Assembly (NCBI RefSeq): GCF_008974285.1
Contig: NZ_BKZV01000002.1
Coordinates: forward strand, 462,613-526,612
DNA length: 64,000 nt
Direction of reading: 5' to 3'
Source: Thermogemmatispora aurantia
GTDB taxonomy: Bacteria; Chloroflexota; Ktedonobacteria; Ktedonobacterales; Ktedonobacteraceae
Positions 18,263-27,016 of the stretch are shown piece after piece. The notes beneath the pieces are model-generated. The model was not told where the DNA came from. It ran no database searches and saw only the letters and a list, made by a program, of their open reading frames with translations. Within the stretch, counting starts at the first letter, position 1. The number at the start of each line of letters is the position of its first letter. Both the position numbers and the translations under genes were made by a program.

Positions 18263-18862
18263 CTACTCCTGGGTTGGGCCCTCTCCCAAGGCGGGGGATT
18301 GGGGCGAAGATGGCGAGGGGGAAATGCGCCCCCAGCGCTCCAACCAGCGCTGTACCAGGCGATTGGTGCGTATCCGCTCTTCATCGATGGGACCGGGGCG
18401 CCGATCTTTACCCGAGGAGATGGTCAGACGATGGAGCCACTCAGGCAGCTCAAGCTCCTGCAACTTCACCGGCCATCCCAGCTGAGCCAGGCTCTCCTGG
18501 TGAGGAGCAGGAAGACTACTACCACGCTGTTCAGCCCCTATCGCGGGCAAGGGTGTCCGCACAGGAGCGGGGCCAAAGCTCCCAGTAGCCTCGCTCGTTT
18601 GACGCCTTGGTAAGGCTCCAGAACCACCGGAGGACGACGGCGAGAGATTCACACGCGCCTGCTGCTGACCCTGCTGCTGCCCTTCCCCCTCCAATACGCT
18701 CAGCAGCAGACGCACCAGCTGATTCTCTGGCCGCGGCTGCGCTCTCTCTAGCTGGCTGAGCTGCTCTAACAAAGAGGCTCGCTCAGCTTCCAGCGCCTCC
18801 AGTTTCCGTCTCAGGCTCTGATCAGTCTCCTGACAGAGTAGCCATTGCTGGTACTGGCCCAT
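18263..18862 (-). CDS. Coiled-coil protein of unknown function
   Basis: 199 residues from the ATG at 18862 (MGQYQQW). A longer frame from 18928 overlaps a good promoter -10, so transcription would begin inside it; 18862 is therefore preferred. The N-terminus is a coiled coil (LRRKLEALEAERASLLEQLSQLE), a short ordered part 'NQLVRLLLSVLEGEG' follows, then a Gln- and Ser-rich linker, and finally an ordered C-terminal segment (about 140-180, 'LAQLGWPVKLQELELPEWLHRL'). Its opening resembles that of the next gene, both starting with Y-Q-x-W-L and leading to L-V/L-x-L-L. Role unknown. Confidence 0.5.
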   Translation of the reverse strand: MGQYQQWLLCQETDQSLRRKLEALEAERASLLEQLSQLERAQPRPENQLVRLLLSVLEGEGQQQGQQQARVNLSPSSSGGSGALPRRQTSEATGSFGPAPVRTPLPAIGAEQRGSSLPAPHQESLAQLGWPVKLQELELPEWLHRLTISSGKDRRPGPIDEERIRTNRLVQRWLERWGRISPSPSSPQSPALGEGPTQE

Positions 18863-18918
18863 TGTACTTGCTCTGCCCAAAGCAGTCGCTTGAATGGCAC
18901 GCGGCTCCCTTCTGCCAA

Positions 18919-18947
18919 AGTATACCATGCCTGGCCCCCACGAACAA
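18919..18947 (-). promoter_or_regulatory. Promoter of the coiled-coil gene pair
   Basis: Minus-strand -35 TTGTTC (18942-18947), 17-base spacer, -10 TATACT (18919-18924). Transcription would begin near 18912, giving a leader of about 50 bases to the ATG at 18862. Confidence 0.55.
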
Positions 18948-18968
18948 GCGGCACTTTACACGAGACCG

Positions 18969-19013
18969 TATACTATGTTTAGGTATTTATGCCTAGCGAT
19001 AGGCATAAATACC
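18969..19013 (+). promoter_or_regulatory. -10 element followed by perfect 14-bp hairpin
   Basis: TATACT at 18969-18974 is followed eight bases later by a perfect inverted repeat: arms 18982-18995 and 19000-19013 with a GCGA tetraloop. A transcript starting near 18981 would carry this hairpin at its 5' end. It could be an operator, or a 5' stem that protects or masks the mRNA. No good -35 lies upstream. Confidence 0.6.
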
Positions 19014-19083
19014 GGTGCTGGTCCCATCTCAACAGGACCAGGGCGTGGATAGTACTCAGATCACGGCGGGGGTACCTTTTCAG

Positions 19084-20892
19084 ATGACATACCCAGCAAC
19101 TCCTCTAGCTCAAGGCTATACAAAAGAATCGCGGAAGACGGAGCCTGCTTCAGGATCATTACCCGTCTTCTTCGTGCTGCTGCTAGGGATGGCCCTGATG
19201 GCCCTTGGCCTCATCCTTCCCCTGCGCGCACTCTACTTTTACCAGGCTTTTCCCGGCTCGTGGGTGGAGCACTGGCTACTCCTGCCAACGCACCTCCTCT
19301 TTCCCCACCAGCCACTCGTCTCATCGCGGCATCCCCTTGACAATCAGGCCCTGCACAATGTTCCGCTGAACTGGCACGATCTGCTCCTGCTCGGCGGCGG
19401 GCTGGCTCTGGTCTGTCTGCTCTATCTGCTAGCCCTGCGCGCATTGCCTCCCCTGATCTCCTACCGCTTTATCCTCTTATCGACCGCTTTCCTCGGTTTC
19501 ATTCTAGTATTATATCCTGCTCTGACTTCACAAGACGTTTTTTCTTACATTACCTACGCTCGCATAGGCGTAATTTACCATCTCAATCCCCTGACCACTC
19601 TGCCCATTGCTATCTCTCATGATCCCATCTACCAATACATCTTTTGGACAACTCAGCCCTCGGCCTATGGCCCAACCTGGATTGCCTGCACCAGCCTGCT
19701 CCAGTGGCTGGCTCTGCAGCTTCACCACAGCAGCGTCTGGAGCATGGTTCTTCTCCTGCGTCTTTTCGGTCTGACCATGCATCTCGGCGCCACCATCCTT
19801 CTCTGGAGCAGCAGCGGCCTGGCGCTTGCGCCGCAAGAGGCCCCGTCCCCGCGCCTCCGTCTGGTTCGTCTCACCGCCACCCTGGCTCTGGCCTGGAATC
19901 CCCTGCTCCTCCTGGAGGCCTGCGTCAATGCCCACAACGACGCCACTATTCTCTTCCTCATCATGTTGGCCTGCTGGCTCCTCTTCCACTGGCAGCGCCG
20001 TCAGCAGCTGCCCTGGCTGCTGGCAGCCACGCTGGTTCTGGCCCTGGCTGCCTGTCTCAAAATTACCTTTATTGTCATCTTCCCCGGTCTGCTGCTCTTC
20101 CTCCTGGCCCGCGAGGAGCGGCGTCCTTTCTGGCAGCGCCTGCGCCTACCAGCCGCCATGCTGCTCGCTTACGCTGGCTGTATTGTGCTGCTCTACTGGC
20201 CATTCTGGCAGCACGGGGCAGTCCTGCGCTTGTTCCAGGTCAACCCCAGCGCCTCGATGGCCCGCAACACCCCATATGAATTCCTAGTACATCTTTATGC
20301 GACGATTGCCCAGATTCGCTTGATTCAGATTGATCCAAATACGGGTTCCTATCCTGAGATTATCGCCCACGCTATCGCCAGCCTGCTCTTCGTCCTCGCT
20401 TATGGTAGCCTCTGCCTCTACACCTTGCGACGGCCTGCCTCTATCCGTTCGCTTCCGGCCCTCTTCGGCTGGATGGCCCTGGCCTGGCTTCTCTTCTGTT
20501 TCGTCGGCTCAACCTGGTTCTGGCCGTGGTATCTGGTGAGCTGGGTTGGCTTAAGCCTGCTCGTGCTGGCAAGCGACAAGAGCTGGCAATCCTTGCTCCG
20601 CTCGCGAGCCTTTGCCGTTACTACGGCCTTCACCGCTTTCTGCATGCTCTCAATTTACGCCGGCTATGTCTGGGGAATGGAGCGCACAGGGCTTCCCTTC
20701 TTCCCAGGCCTACAGATCAGCTGGCTGCGCGGCCTGTGGGGCTGGTCCTTCCTGCTCCTGCTCATCCCGCTCATGCTGGCCCAGCGTCGGCGTCAGCGAA
20801 CCTGGTCAACGCTAGCAGCGCCACCGCTGCCGCTGGCGAGCCGCGGACAGGGACGCGACCCGCAACGGCAGGGGCGCTTGCCAGTCTCCTGA
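19084..20892 (+). CDS. Polytopic membrane glycosyltransferase (MptB/GT87-like)
   Basis: 602 residues from the ATG at 19084. An in-frame GTG at 19015 lies two bases after the hairpin and lacks a ribosome site. About twelve hydrophobic helices. The first large loop holds 'DVFSYITYARIGVIYHLNPLTT' and 'QPSAYGPTW', the acidic and YGP motifs of polyprenyl-phosphate-sugar-dependent mannosyltransferases of the GT-C fold (MptA/MptB, GT87). Later loops have 'AWNPLLLLEACVNAHNDATILF', also typical. The enzyme would use a lipid-linked sugar on the outer face of the membrane to extend a glycolipid or cell-wall glycan. Family moderately sure, substrate unknown. Monocistronic. Confidence 0.75.
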   Translation: MTYPATPLAQGYTKESRKTEPASGSLPVFFVLLLGMALMALGLILPLRALYFYQAFPGSWVEHWLLLPTHLLFPHQPLVSSRHPLDNQALHNVPLNWHDLLLLGGGLALVCLLYLLALRALPPLISYRFILLSTAFLGFILVLYPALTSQDVFSYITYARIGVIYHLNPLTTLPIAISHDPIYQYIFWTTQPSAYGPTWIACTSLLQWLALQLHHSSVWSMVLLLRLFGLTMHLGATILLWSSSGLALAPQEAPSPRLRLVRLTATLALAWNPLLLLEACVNAHNDATILFLIMLACWLLFHWQRRQQLPWLLAATLVLALAACLKITFIVIFPGLLLFLLAREERRPFWQRLRLPAAMLLAYAGCIVLLYWPFWQHGAVLRLFQVNPSASMARNTPYEFLVHLYATIAQIRLIQIDPNTGSYPEIIAHAIASLLFVLAYGSLCLYTLRRPASIRSLPALFGWMALAWLLFCFVGSTWFWPWYLVSWVGLSLLVLASDKSWQSLLRSRAFAVTTAFTAFCMLSIYAGYVWGMERTGLPFFPGLQISWLRGLWGWSFLLLLIPLMLAQRRRQRTWSTLAAPPLPLASRGQGRDPQRQGRLPVS

Positions 20893-21051
20893 GTGAGTGC
20901 CAGGGAAGAGGCAATGGGCGAGATGGACAGAGCAACTTCCTCCGCGGAAGCGAGCCAGAGTTCCGGCGCGTCACCTGGGCTCTGATCAGACGGCGCGCCG
21001 GCTTCGGCTCAACCGATGCGCCTGGAGCCACCGAGGGCAGAGTATTGGCAG

Positions 21052-22419
21052 CTAAGCCAGCCCTTCACGCTCCAGGGCGGTATTATGAGAGATGCGCAGG
21101 AGGAGGCCGATTATGATATAGTTAGCGATCACCGAGCTACCACCATAGCTCAGGAAAGGCAGGGGAATACCAGTGAGGGGGAGCAGCTTGATATTGCCAG
21201 CGGCAATAATGAGGGTCTGCAGGGCGAAGATGGAGGTCAGGCCCGCCGCCAGCAGCTGGTTAAAGGGATCACGGGCCTCCATAGCAATGCGGTAGCCGCG
21301 GTAGATCAGCAGCAGATAGAGGCCGATGAGGGCCAATAAGCCCGCCAGCCCCAACTCTTCGCCGAAGGCCGTCAGGACCATATCCGACTCCACTACCGGA
21401 ACTATCGTCGGATGCCCCAGACCGAGGCCGGCGCCAAGAATGCCACCGCTAGAGAGCGTGATCAGTCCCTGGACGATCTGGAAGCCCTGGTTCTCGGCAA
21501 AGTTGGTCTGGGCGGCGGTCCAGTGCTGCCAGTTTACCACATCAAAGCTAACTACCGCGAAGCGGGTGCGCACATAGCTGAAGAGTGAGTAGCCAATGAG
21601 GGCCAGCAGGGCAAAGAGGAGCAACCCAAAGAAGACATAGGACTTCTTCTGCGAGCTGAGGTAGATCATGCAGAGGAAGAGGCCGTAGATCAACAGGGCC
21701 AGCCCTAACTCGCGGACCACCAGGAAGAGCAGCAAGGCAATGCCCAGCATCATAAAGACAGGGCCGAGCTGGCGCAATGGCGGCAGACGGAAAGGACCAA
21801 AGCGCGGGCCTTTGCCAGCCAGAATATCGCGATTCTCGCTCAGGTAGGCCGCAAAGAAAATGACAATGCAGATCTTGAGCAACTCCGAGGGCTGGAAGGC
21901 AAAAGGACCCAGCTTGAGCTGGTCATGCGTCGGGCTGTCAAGGTTCTTCACATGGAGGGTATTGATCAGGGTGACACAGACCAGAACGAGGCCCAGCACA
22001 GCCCAGGTGTATTTGTAGCGCTCCAGCCACTGCATGCGACGCAGGCCGAAGAGCGTGACCATGCACATGATAATGCCCAGGATCACCCAGATCAGCTGCT
22101 GCGTCCCCAGCGTAGGGCGATTGATATCGGGACCGATGCGCATCGCCATCAGGACCCCCAGGCCGCTGAGTAATCCCACCAGCGGCAGGAGCATCTGATC
22201 AGCTCGCGAGAAAAAGAAGCTCAGCACGATGTTGACCGTCACAAACAGGGCGATCAGACCCAGGATAGGGATAAGGCCCTGGATCGGCGGCAAATTGCGC
22301 GTGCTCAGCGAGGAGGTCTGATCACGATTAGCAAGCAAGAGCTGGGACATGCCCAGCAGCAGAATCAGGAATGGGATAATGAACAATCCCAGTTCTTTCC
22401 AGCGATAGCGAAACGTCAT
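21052..22419 (-). CDS. FtsW/RodA/SpoVE family peptidoglycan glycosyltransferase
   Basis: SEDS protein that polymerises lipid II glycan strands. 455 residues from the ATG at 22419 (MTFRYRWKELGLF); a longer frame from 22524 lacks a ribosome site and begins with non-membrane sequence. About ten to twelve membrane helices. Diagnostic C-terminal motif 'TGIPLPFLSYGGSSVIANYI' and central 'GLGLGHPTIVPVVESDMVLTAFGEELGL', with the Asp/Glu loop needed for polymerase activity. It is the last gene of the minus-strand series after fhaA and the small FHA gene, the same order as the fhaA-fhaB-rodA block of Actinobacteria. RodA rather than FtsW is suggested by that context. No cognate class B PBP is in view. 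Confidence 0.88.
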   Translation of the reverse strand: MTFRYRWKELGLFIIPFLILLLGMSQLLLANRDQTSSLSTRNLPPIQGLIPILGLIALFVTVNIVLSFFFSRADQMLLPLVGLLSGLGVLMAMRIGPDINRPTLGTQQLIWVILGIIMCMVTLFGLRRMQWLERYKYTWAVLGLVLVCVTLINTLHVKNLDSPTHDQLKLGPFAFQPSELLKICIVIFFAAYLSENRDILAGKGPRFGPFRLPPLRQLGPVFMMLGIALLLFLVVRELGLALLIYGLFLCMIYLSSQKKSYVFFGLLLFALLALIGYSLFSYVRTRFAVVSFDVVNWQHWTAAQTNFAENQGFQIVQGLITLSSGGILGAGLGLGHPTIVPVVESDMVLTAFGEELGLAGLLALIGLYLLLIYRGYRIAMEARDPFNQLLAAGLTSIFALQTLIIAAGNIKLLPLTGIPLPFLSYGGSSVIANYIIIGLLLRISHNTALEREGLA

Positions 22420-22621
22420 TGCAGCCAGACCTTTCACTGTCAGCGAGTCTTGGCAAACCGGAGCGCGCCGCGCCATCCCCCCGAACCCTAGCGAGCGCAT
22501 GAAGAGTGACCGAACCGAACCCAACCAGCCACGCCGCTGCCTACTAGCGCGCCCCTCAACCGATCAAACGAGCCAGTGAGCGAGTCAGAGGGATCGGGGA
22601 GGGAAGAGCAGGCTCTGCGAG

Positions 22622-23068
22622 CTAGGGCGTGAGCTTAAAAGAGACCGGCCCGATCTGGATCAGATCACCGGGCCGGGCGGGTAATGGCTCACGAGCCGGT
22701 TTGCTATTCAGGAAGGTACCATTGACGCTACCGGCATCCTGGACATACCAGACACCATTGCGATACCAGAGCCGCGTATGCTCGGCGGAAATAAAAGGGT
22801 AGGGCAGCTGGATCGTGTTGGTAGGGCCACGTCCAATCGTTGTTTGTGGCATCAGGTCAAAGCGCGTCCCCGGCAGCAGATTGCTGGGACCGCTATCGAC
22901 CACCACCAGATGCCCGACCACCGGCGGCGTGCGCACATTCATCTCGCTTCCCAGCGCCGCCGTCCTGCGCAGATCGCGGGAGATCGTCAGCACAACTTGC
23001 ATCAAAAAGAGGTAGAGAAGGATGAGCAGCAAGATCCTTAATATCAATAAAAAGACATCCAAAGGCAT
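22622..23068 (-). CDS. Membrane-anchored FHA domain protein (FhaB-like)
   Basis: 148 residues. N-terminal transmembrane segment (about 5-28, 'FLLILRILLLILLYLFLMQVV') followed by a linker and a C-terminal FHA domain (about 65-145) with 'TTIGRGPTNTIQLPYPFISAEHTRLWYRNGVWYVQDAGSVNGTFLN', showing the conserved G-R, S-x-x-H and N-G residues that bind phosphothreonine. Same architecture as actinobacterial FhaB/FipA, which links Ser/Thr kinase signalling to cell division and wall synthesis. It lies 12 bases after fhaA and about 200 bases before the SEDS gene. A kinase is not adjacent here. Confidence 0.88.
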   Translation of the reverse strand: MPLDVFLLILRILLLILLYLFLMQVVLTISRDLRRTAALGSEMNVRTPPVVGHLVVVDSGPSNLLPGTRFDLMPQTTIGRGPTNTIQLPYPFISAEHTRLWYRNGVWYVQDAGSVNGTFLNSKPAREPLPARPGDLIQIGPVSFKLTP

Positions 23069-23080
23069 GAGTCAGTGTCC

Positions 23081-23935
23081 CTACCTTCGCTCAAAGTAGA
23101 AATCGTAGCTTCCAATGGTGAAACGATCGCCGCTGCGCAGGGTATGCTGCCGTACCCCGGGCATCCCATTCACTGTGATTCCGTTCGTGCTACCGAGATC
23201 GAAGAGCATAAACTGGCCATTGGGCTGATATTTGATTTGCGCATGGTAGCGCGAGACGCGCTTATCTTCCACAATAATATCGTTATTGAGCTGTCTCCCG
23301 ATATTGATGACTGGCTTCTCGATACGATAGATCTGCTGGCCCTGTGGCACGCGAATGGTCAGCCAGGCTTGCGGCATAGGGGGAGCGGGGCGGACGGTAG
23401 CCAGGCCACTCATCGAGGAGCCGGCGGGCACATCGATGCCGGGCAAGAGTTGGCCAGACTGCAACTGGGCCCGCAGCTGCGCGAGCTGCTCGGCGCTCAG
23501 GGCCTGGGTCTCCATCACCTCGCCATCGACGCTGGGATCGCCGGTGCGATGCTGCCGGTCAACCAGTTCGGCCTCGATGCGAACCAGGCCAGGGCGCAAG
23601 CTGCTGTCGGCGTGCAGGCGCAGTACCGGATTGGAGCGCAGGGTATAGTGTCGTTGGCGGGCCAGATTCACTAGATCTTCCTGCCACTCTCGGACCAGAA
23701 TCGCCTGGCTGGGGGAGAAACGCTGATGATCCTTGATACTCAAATAAATATCGTAGACGTTTGGTGCCAGCAGGCGATCCACCCCCTGGAAAACGTTATC
23801 CTCCATCGCCCGCTCCAGCTTGCGGGCCACCTCCACCGGCTCCAGTCTCGAAGGAAAGAGAAAGGCAAACGGCCCCTCGATCAGCCGCTGCATAAAGGCT
23901 TCAAACCGTGAGAGTGGATTCTGGCGCGTTTTCAC
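23081..23935 (-). CDS. FhaA-like protein (DUF3662 plus FHA domain)
   Basis: 284 residues; the start is GTG at 23935 (MKTRQNPLSRFEAFMQRLIEG). The N-terminal DUF3662 domain (about 8-130) has 'RLIEGPFAFLFPSRLEPVEVARKLERAMEDN'. The C-terminal FHA domain (about 195-284) has 'INIGRQLNNDIIVEDKRVSRYHAQIKYQ' and 'FDLGSTNGITVNG', with intact G-R, S-x-x-H and N-G positions. Actinobacterial FhaA binds phosphorylated PknB substrates and MviN in peptidoglycan control. It follows ribF by 17 bases on the same strand, so FHA/cell-wall genes are read through from the translation cluster. Assignment is firm by architecture. Confidence 0.9.
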   Translation of the reverse strand: MKTRQNPLSRFEAFMQRLIEGPFAFLFPSRLEPVEVARKLERAMEDNVFQGVDRLLAPNVYDIYLSIKDHQRFSPSQAILVREWQEDLVNLARQRHYTLRSNPVLRLHADSSLRPGLVRIEAELVDRQHRTGDPSVDGEVMETQALSAEQLAQLRAQLQSGQLLPGIDVPAGSSMSGLATVRPAPPMPQAWLTIRVPQGQQIYRIEKPVINIGRQLNNDIIVEDKRVSRYHAQIKYQPNGQFMLFDLGSTNGITVNGMPGVRQHTLRSGDRFTIGSYDFYFERR

Positions 23936-23952
23936 CCTGGCTCACGCTCCCT

Positions 23953-24891
23953 TTACAGAATCTGCCGAACCTGCTCCACATCGGCGGCCATCTGCTCCTT
24001 CAAGGCTTCTATACTGTCAAAACGCCGCTCATCGCGTAATCGCGCGATGAATTCTACCAGAATGCGCTTGCCATAGAGATCAAGCTCGACATCCAGCAGG
24101 TACGCCTCCACCAGTGGGCGCTTGCTGGGAAAATTAGGACGAATCCCGACGTTTACCGCACTCTTATAGACGTGAGGAGAAGAAAACACGTCACTCATTC
24201 CCGCCTCCTCCACCGCCACCCGCGCCGCGTAGATGCCATTGGCCGGCAGTAAGCGAAACGGCTCTGGCACAATATTGGCCGTTGGGAAACCCAACAGCCT
24301 GCCACGATGATCGCCGTGAACGACGATGCCGCTCAAGAGCAAGGGATGTCCGAGCAGATCGGCAGCCTCGGCGATTCGGCCTGCACTGACGAGCGCGCGA
24401 ATCTCTGTACTACTCACGCGTACCCCGCGAATCTCCTCCAGCGGGAGCGCGCGGACCACCAGCCCATGCTCTGCGCCATAGCCTTGCAGGAAGGCGATAT
24501 TGCCCTCGCGATTATGCCCCAGGCTGAAGTTCTCGCCTACCACAAGCCCTTTCAGGTCAAAGGCCGCACGCAGCTCATCCAGAAACTGGCGTGCCGACAT
24601 GGCCGCGACCTGCGGCGTAAACTCTATTACGATGTAGTCCTCGACCCCGCCATAGCGCCGCGCCAGCGCCAGTTTCTCCTCCAGTGAGGTCAGGCACTGC
24701 AGTGGCACATGGGGCCGTACGACCGCCAGCGTATGCGGCTCAAAGGTCAGCAGCACTGGTTTACAGCCCAGGGTCGCCGCCAATGCTCGCAGCTCATGGA
24801 GCAGGCGCTGGTGCCCTCTATGAATGCCATCGAAGTTCCCGATGGTGATGACAATTGGTTCCTGCGCGGTTACGGTGGTTTGATAGTTCAT
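23953..24891 (-). CDS. ribF: Bifunctional riboflavin kinase/FAD synthetase
   Basis: Makes FMN from riboflavin and FAD from FMN. 312 residues, the usual length. The N-terminal nucleotidyltransferase domain has 'VITIGNFDGIHRGHQRLL' (the GxFDGxHxGH motif) and 'GVRVSSTEIRALV'. The C-terminal flavokinase domain has 'GRLLGFPTANIVP' (the PTAN motif) and 'VNVGIRPNF'. Gene order nusA to truB then ribF is widespread in bacteria. It supplies FAD for the ETF, acyl-CoA dehydrogenase and oxidase genes in this window, though that is a general role. Confidence 0.96.
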   Translation of the reverse strand: MNYQTTVTAQEPIVITIGNFDGIHRGHQRLLHELRALAATLGCKPVLLTFEPHTLAVVRPHVPLQCLTSLEEKLALARRYGGVEDYIVIEFTPQVAAMSARQFLDELRAAFDLKGLVVGENFSLGHNREGNIAFLQGYGAEHGLVVRALPLEEIRGVRVSSTEIRALVSAGRIAEAADLLGHPLLLSGIVVHGDHRGRLLGFPTANIVPEPFRLLPANGIYAARVAVEEAGMSDVFSSPHVYKSAVNVGIRPNFPSKRPLVEAYLLDVELDLYGKRILVEFIARLRDERRFDSIEALKEQMAADVEQVRQIL

Positions 24892-25034
24892 AATGAATAG
24901 TGGTGGCCCTTTACGTTCTGCTCAGTGTCGCACCCGCAGCGGGCGTTTTAATAGTATCACAGCTCTAGTGGTCAGGCAACAATCGCGCCCTTTCTTAACC
25001 AGCCTGGGGGAATTGCGCGCCGTTGCCGTCTCGC

Positions 25035-25991
25035 TCAGGAGGGTCTTTCGGGTCGAAAGACCCGCATCGGGTGCCAGAGGCGTTGCTCTGGCTGCCAGAC
25101 AGCTAAGGCCCAGGTCCGGCCCTGCTCGTCGCAGACGCGCGCCAGCGGGGGCTGCTCTCCTGGGTGGGGGCCGTCCTGTTCCCTGCTGGAGGCCAGGGCG
25201 AAGGTCAGGCTGTCTGACTCCGACCCGGGAGCGCGAAAGCTGTTCCCATGCAGGACCCGCTCCAGAGTTTTAGCATCGACGACAAGAGCCGGGTAATGCT
25301 GGAGAGCAATATCCAGCGGCAGCAGATAACGCTCAAGGTTGCCGCTTGCCAGCGCCTCGGCCAGCTGCTCCAGCGTGATGCTTTCCTGCAGCGTCAATGG
25401 CCCGCTGCGCGTACGCAGCAAGGCGCTCAGATAAGCTCCACAACCGAGGCGCTGGCCCAGGTCGTGGGCCAGTGAGCGAATGTAGGTTCCCTTGCTGCAC
25501 TCGATCTCTAGCTGTAGCCGCGGCTTTTCCCAGGCGAGGAGGACCAGGCGCTCAATCACGACCGGGCGGGCTTCCAGCTTGAGGCTTTCACCAGCCCGCG
25601 CGCGACGATAGGCCGGCTCCCCTTGCAGCTTGATCGCTGAGTAGGGCGGAGGCACCTGCAGCTGTGGCCCGAGAAAGGTGCGCAGGAGACTCTCAATTTG
25701 CTCACGAGTAATATCTGGGACCGGCTGCGTGTTCAGAACCTGCCCCTCGCGGTCATAGGTGTCGGTCTCTACCCCCAGGACAATCTCGGCCTGATAGGCT
25801 TTGCCACTCTCGCTCAGATAGTCGGCAACGCGCGTGGCGAGACCGACGCAGACGGGCAGAACGCCACTGGCGAGCGGGTCCAGCGTCCCAGCGTGGCCCA
25901 CACGCTGTTGACGCAGCAGACGGCGCACGCGCGCGACAACATCGTGCGAGGTGAGACCTACGGGTTTGTTGATGTTGAGGATGCCGTCCAT
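25035..25991 (-). CDS. truB: tRNA pseudouridine(55) synthase
   Basis: 318 residues. Converts U55 in the T-loop of tRNAs. It opens MDGILNINKPVGLTSHDVVARVRR and has 'RVGHAGTLDPLASGVLPVCVG', holding the catalytic Asp in GTLDP, then 'YQAEIVLGVETDTYDREG' and 'IECSKGTYIRSLAHDLGQRLGCGAYLSALLRTRSG'. The C-terminal part (about 225-318) includes a PUA-like extension. The ATG overlaps the 3' end of the nrnA gene by 34 bases, indicating translational coupling. Confidence 0.96.
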   Translation of the reverse strand: MDGILNINKPVGLTSHDVVARVRRLLRQQRVGHAGTLDPLASGVLPVCVGLATRVADYLSESGKAYQAEIVLGVETDTYDREGQVLNTQPVPDITREQIESLLRTFLGPQLQVPPPYSAIKLQGEPAYRRARAGESLKLEARPVVIERLVLLAWEKPRLQLEIECSKGTYIRSLAHDLGQRLGCGAYLSALLRTRSGPLTLQESITLEQLAEALASGNLERYLLPLDIALQHYPALVVDAKTLERVLHGNSFRAPGSESDSLTFALASSREQDGPHPGEQPPLARVCDEQGRTWALAVWQPEQRLWHPMRVFRPERPS

Positions 25992-27016
25992 TGCTCCCCT
26001 CCCCGCCGTAGCTCAGCCTCCAGCCTGGCTACTACAAAAGGAATCGCCTGCTCCAACGGCAGATCAAGTGTGGCCCCGGCGGCGCGGGCATGGCCACCGC
26101 CGCGCCCCAGGCGCTGGCAGATCTCTGCGGCGTTATAGGGAGCCGCACAGCGCAGGCTCAGGCGCGTCGTGCCGGGTGTACCGTAGCTCTTGAAGAAGGC
26201 CGCAATCTTCACTCCTTCGATATCACGGAGCAGGCCGGACAGATTATCATCCATCTCCGGCAAAGCTCCAGTCTCGGCCAGCGTGGCATCATTGGCCCAC
26301 GACCAGATCAGTTGCCCATCGCAGGCCGTCTGCGCCTGCAGCAGGACCCTGGCCCGCAGGCGCTCCTGGGCCAGCGGGCGCGTACGAAAGACGGCCTGGG
26401 CGATCGGCTCGGGCGAGGCTCCGGCCTGCAGCAGCAGAGCGGCTGCCTCCAGCGTGCGAGCGGTCGTGCTGGGAAACTGGAACGAGCCAGTATCGGTCAT
26501 CAAGCCTGTCAGCAAGCAGAGGGCCGCCTCCGGCATCAGCGGCAGCTGGGCCTGCTGTTGGAAGAGGACCAGCAGCTCCGCTGTAGCCGCGGCTGTTGGA
26601 TCAATGATCGCCACCTGCCCACAGCCCGCACTGCTGATATGGTGATCAATATTGAGCAGCGGCACCTGCTCCAGAAAGGAGCGGTGACGTTCATAGAGGC
26701 GGCCAAAGCGCGGCAGTTCTCCTGCATCAAGCGCAACCACCAGATCGAAATCCTCATCTCCCAGGTCCTGCTGAAAGCGCTCCTGCGCTGGAAGAAAGGA
26801 ATAAGCACGCGGCGGCGGGTCGGCACAACAGGGCACCGCTACCTTGCCCAAGGCCCAGAGCATATGCGCCAGGCCCAGGGCGGAGCCAAGACAGTCCCCA
26901 TCAGGATGCTCATGGGCCAGCAGGGCCACGCGCCGGGCCGGACCTAGCAAGGCCAGGGCACGCTCCACCTGATCCACTGGTAGCTGAGCGGCCAGGGCAG
27001 TCGCAGATGCGCTCAT
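25958..27016 (-). CDS. DHH/DHHA1 phosphoesterase, NrnA-like oligoribonuclease/pAp phosphatase
   Basis: 352 residues. Degrades short RNA oligonucleotides and, in characterised NrnA, pAp. Motifs: 'VALLAHEHPDGDCLGSALGLAHML' (motif I, DGDxxGS form), 'VVALDAGELPRFG' (motif II Asp), 'LLNIDHHISSAGCGQ' (DHH motif), 'TGLMTDTGSFQFPSTT' (motif IV Asp), and the C-terminal DHHA1 'GRGGGHARAAGAT'. All metal ligands are present. The ATGA overlap with rbfA upstream and the 34-base overlap with truB downstream show a tight operon, as in many Firmicutes and Chloroflexota. Confidence 0.92.
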   Translation of the reverse strand: MSASATALAAQLPVDQVERALALLGPARRVALLAHEHPDGDCLGSALGLAHMLWALGKVAVPCCADPPPRAYSFLPAQERFQQDLGDEDFDLVVALDAGELPRFGRLYERHRSFLEQVPLLNIDHHISSAGCGQVAIIDPTAAATAELLVLFQQQAQLPLMPEAALCLLTGLMTDTGSFQFPSTTARTLEAAALLLQAGASPEPIAQAVFRTRPLAQERLRARVLLQAQTACDGQLIWSWANDATLAETGALPEMDDNLSGLLRDIEGVKIAAFFKSYGTPGTTRLSLRCAAPYNAAEICQRLGRGGGHARAAGATLDLPLEQAIPFVVARLEAELRRGGEQWTASSTSTNP

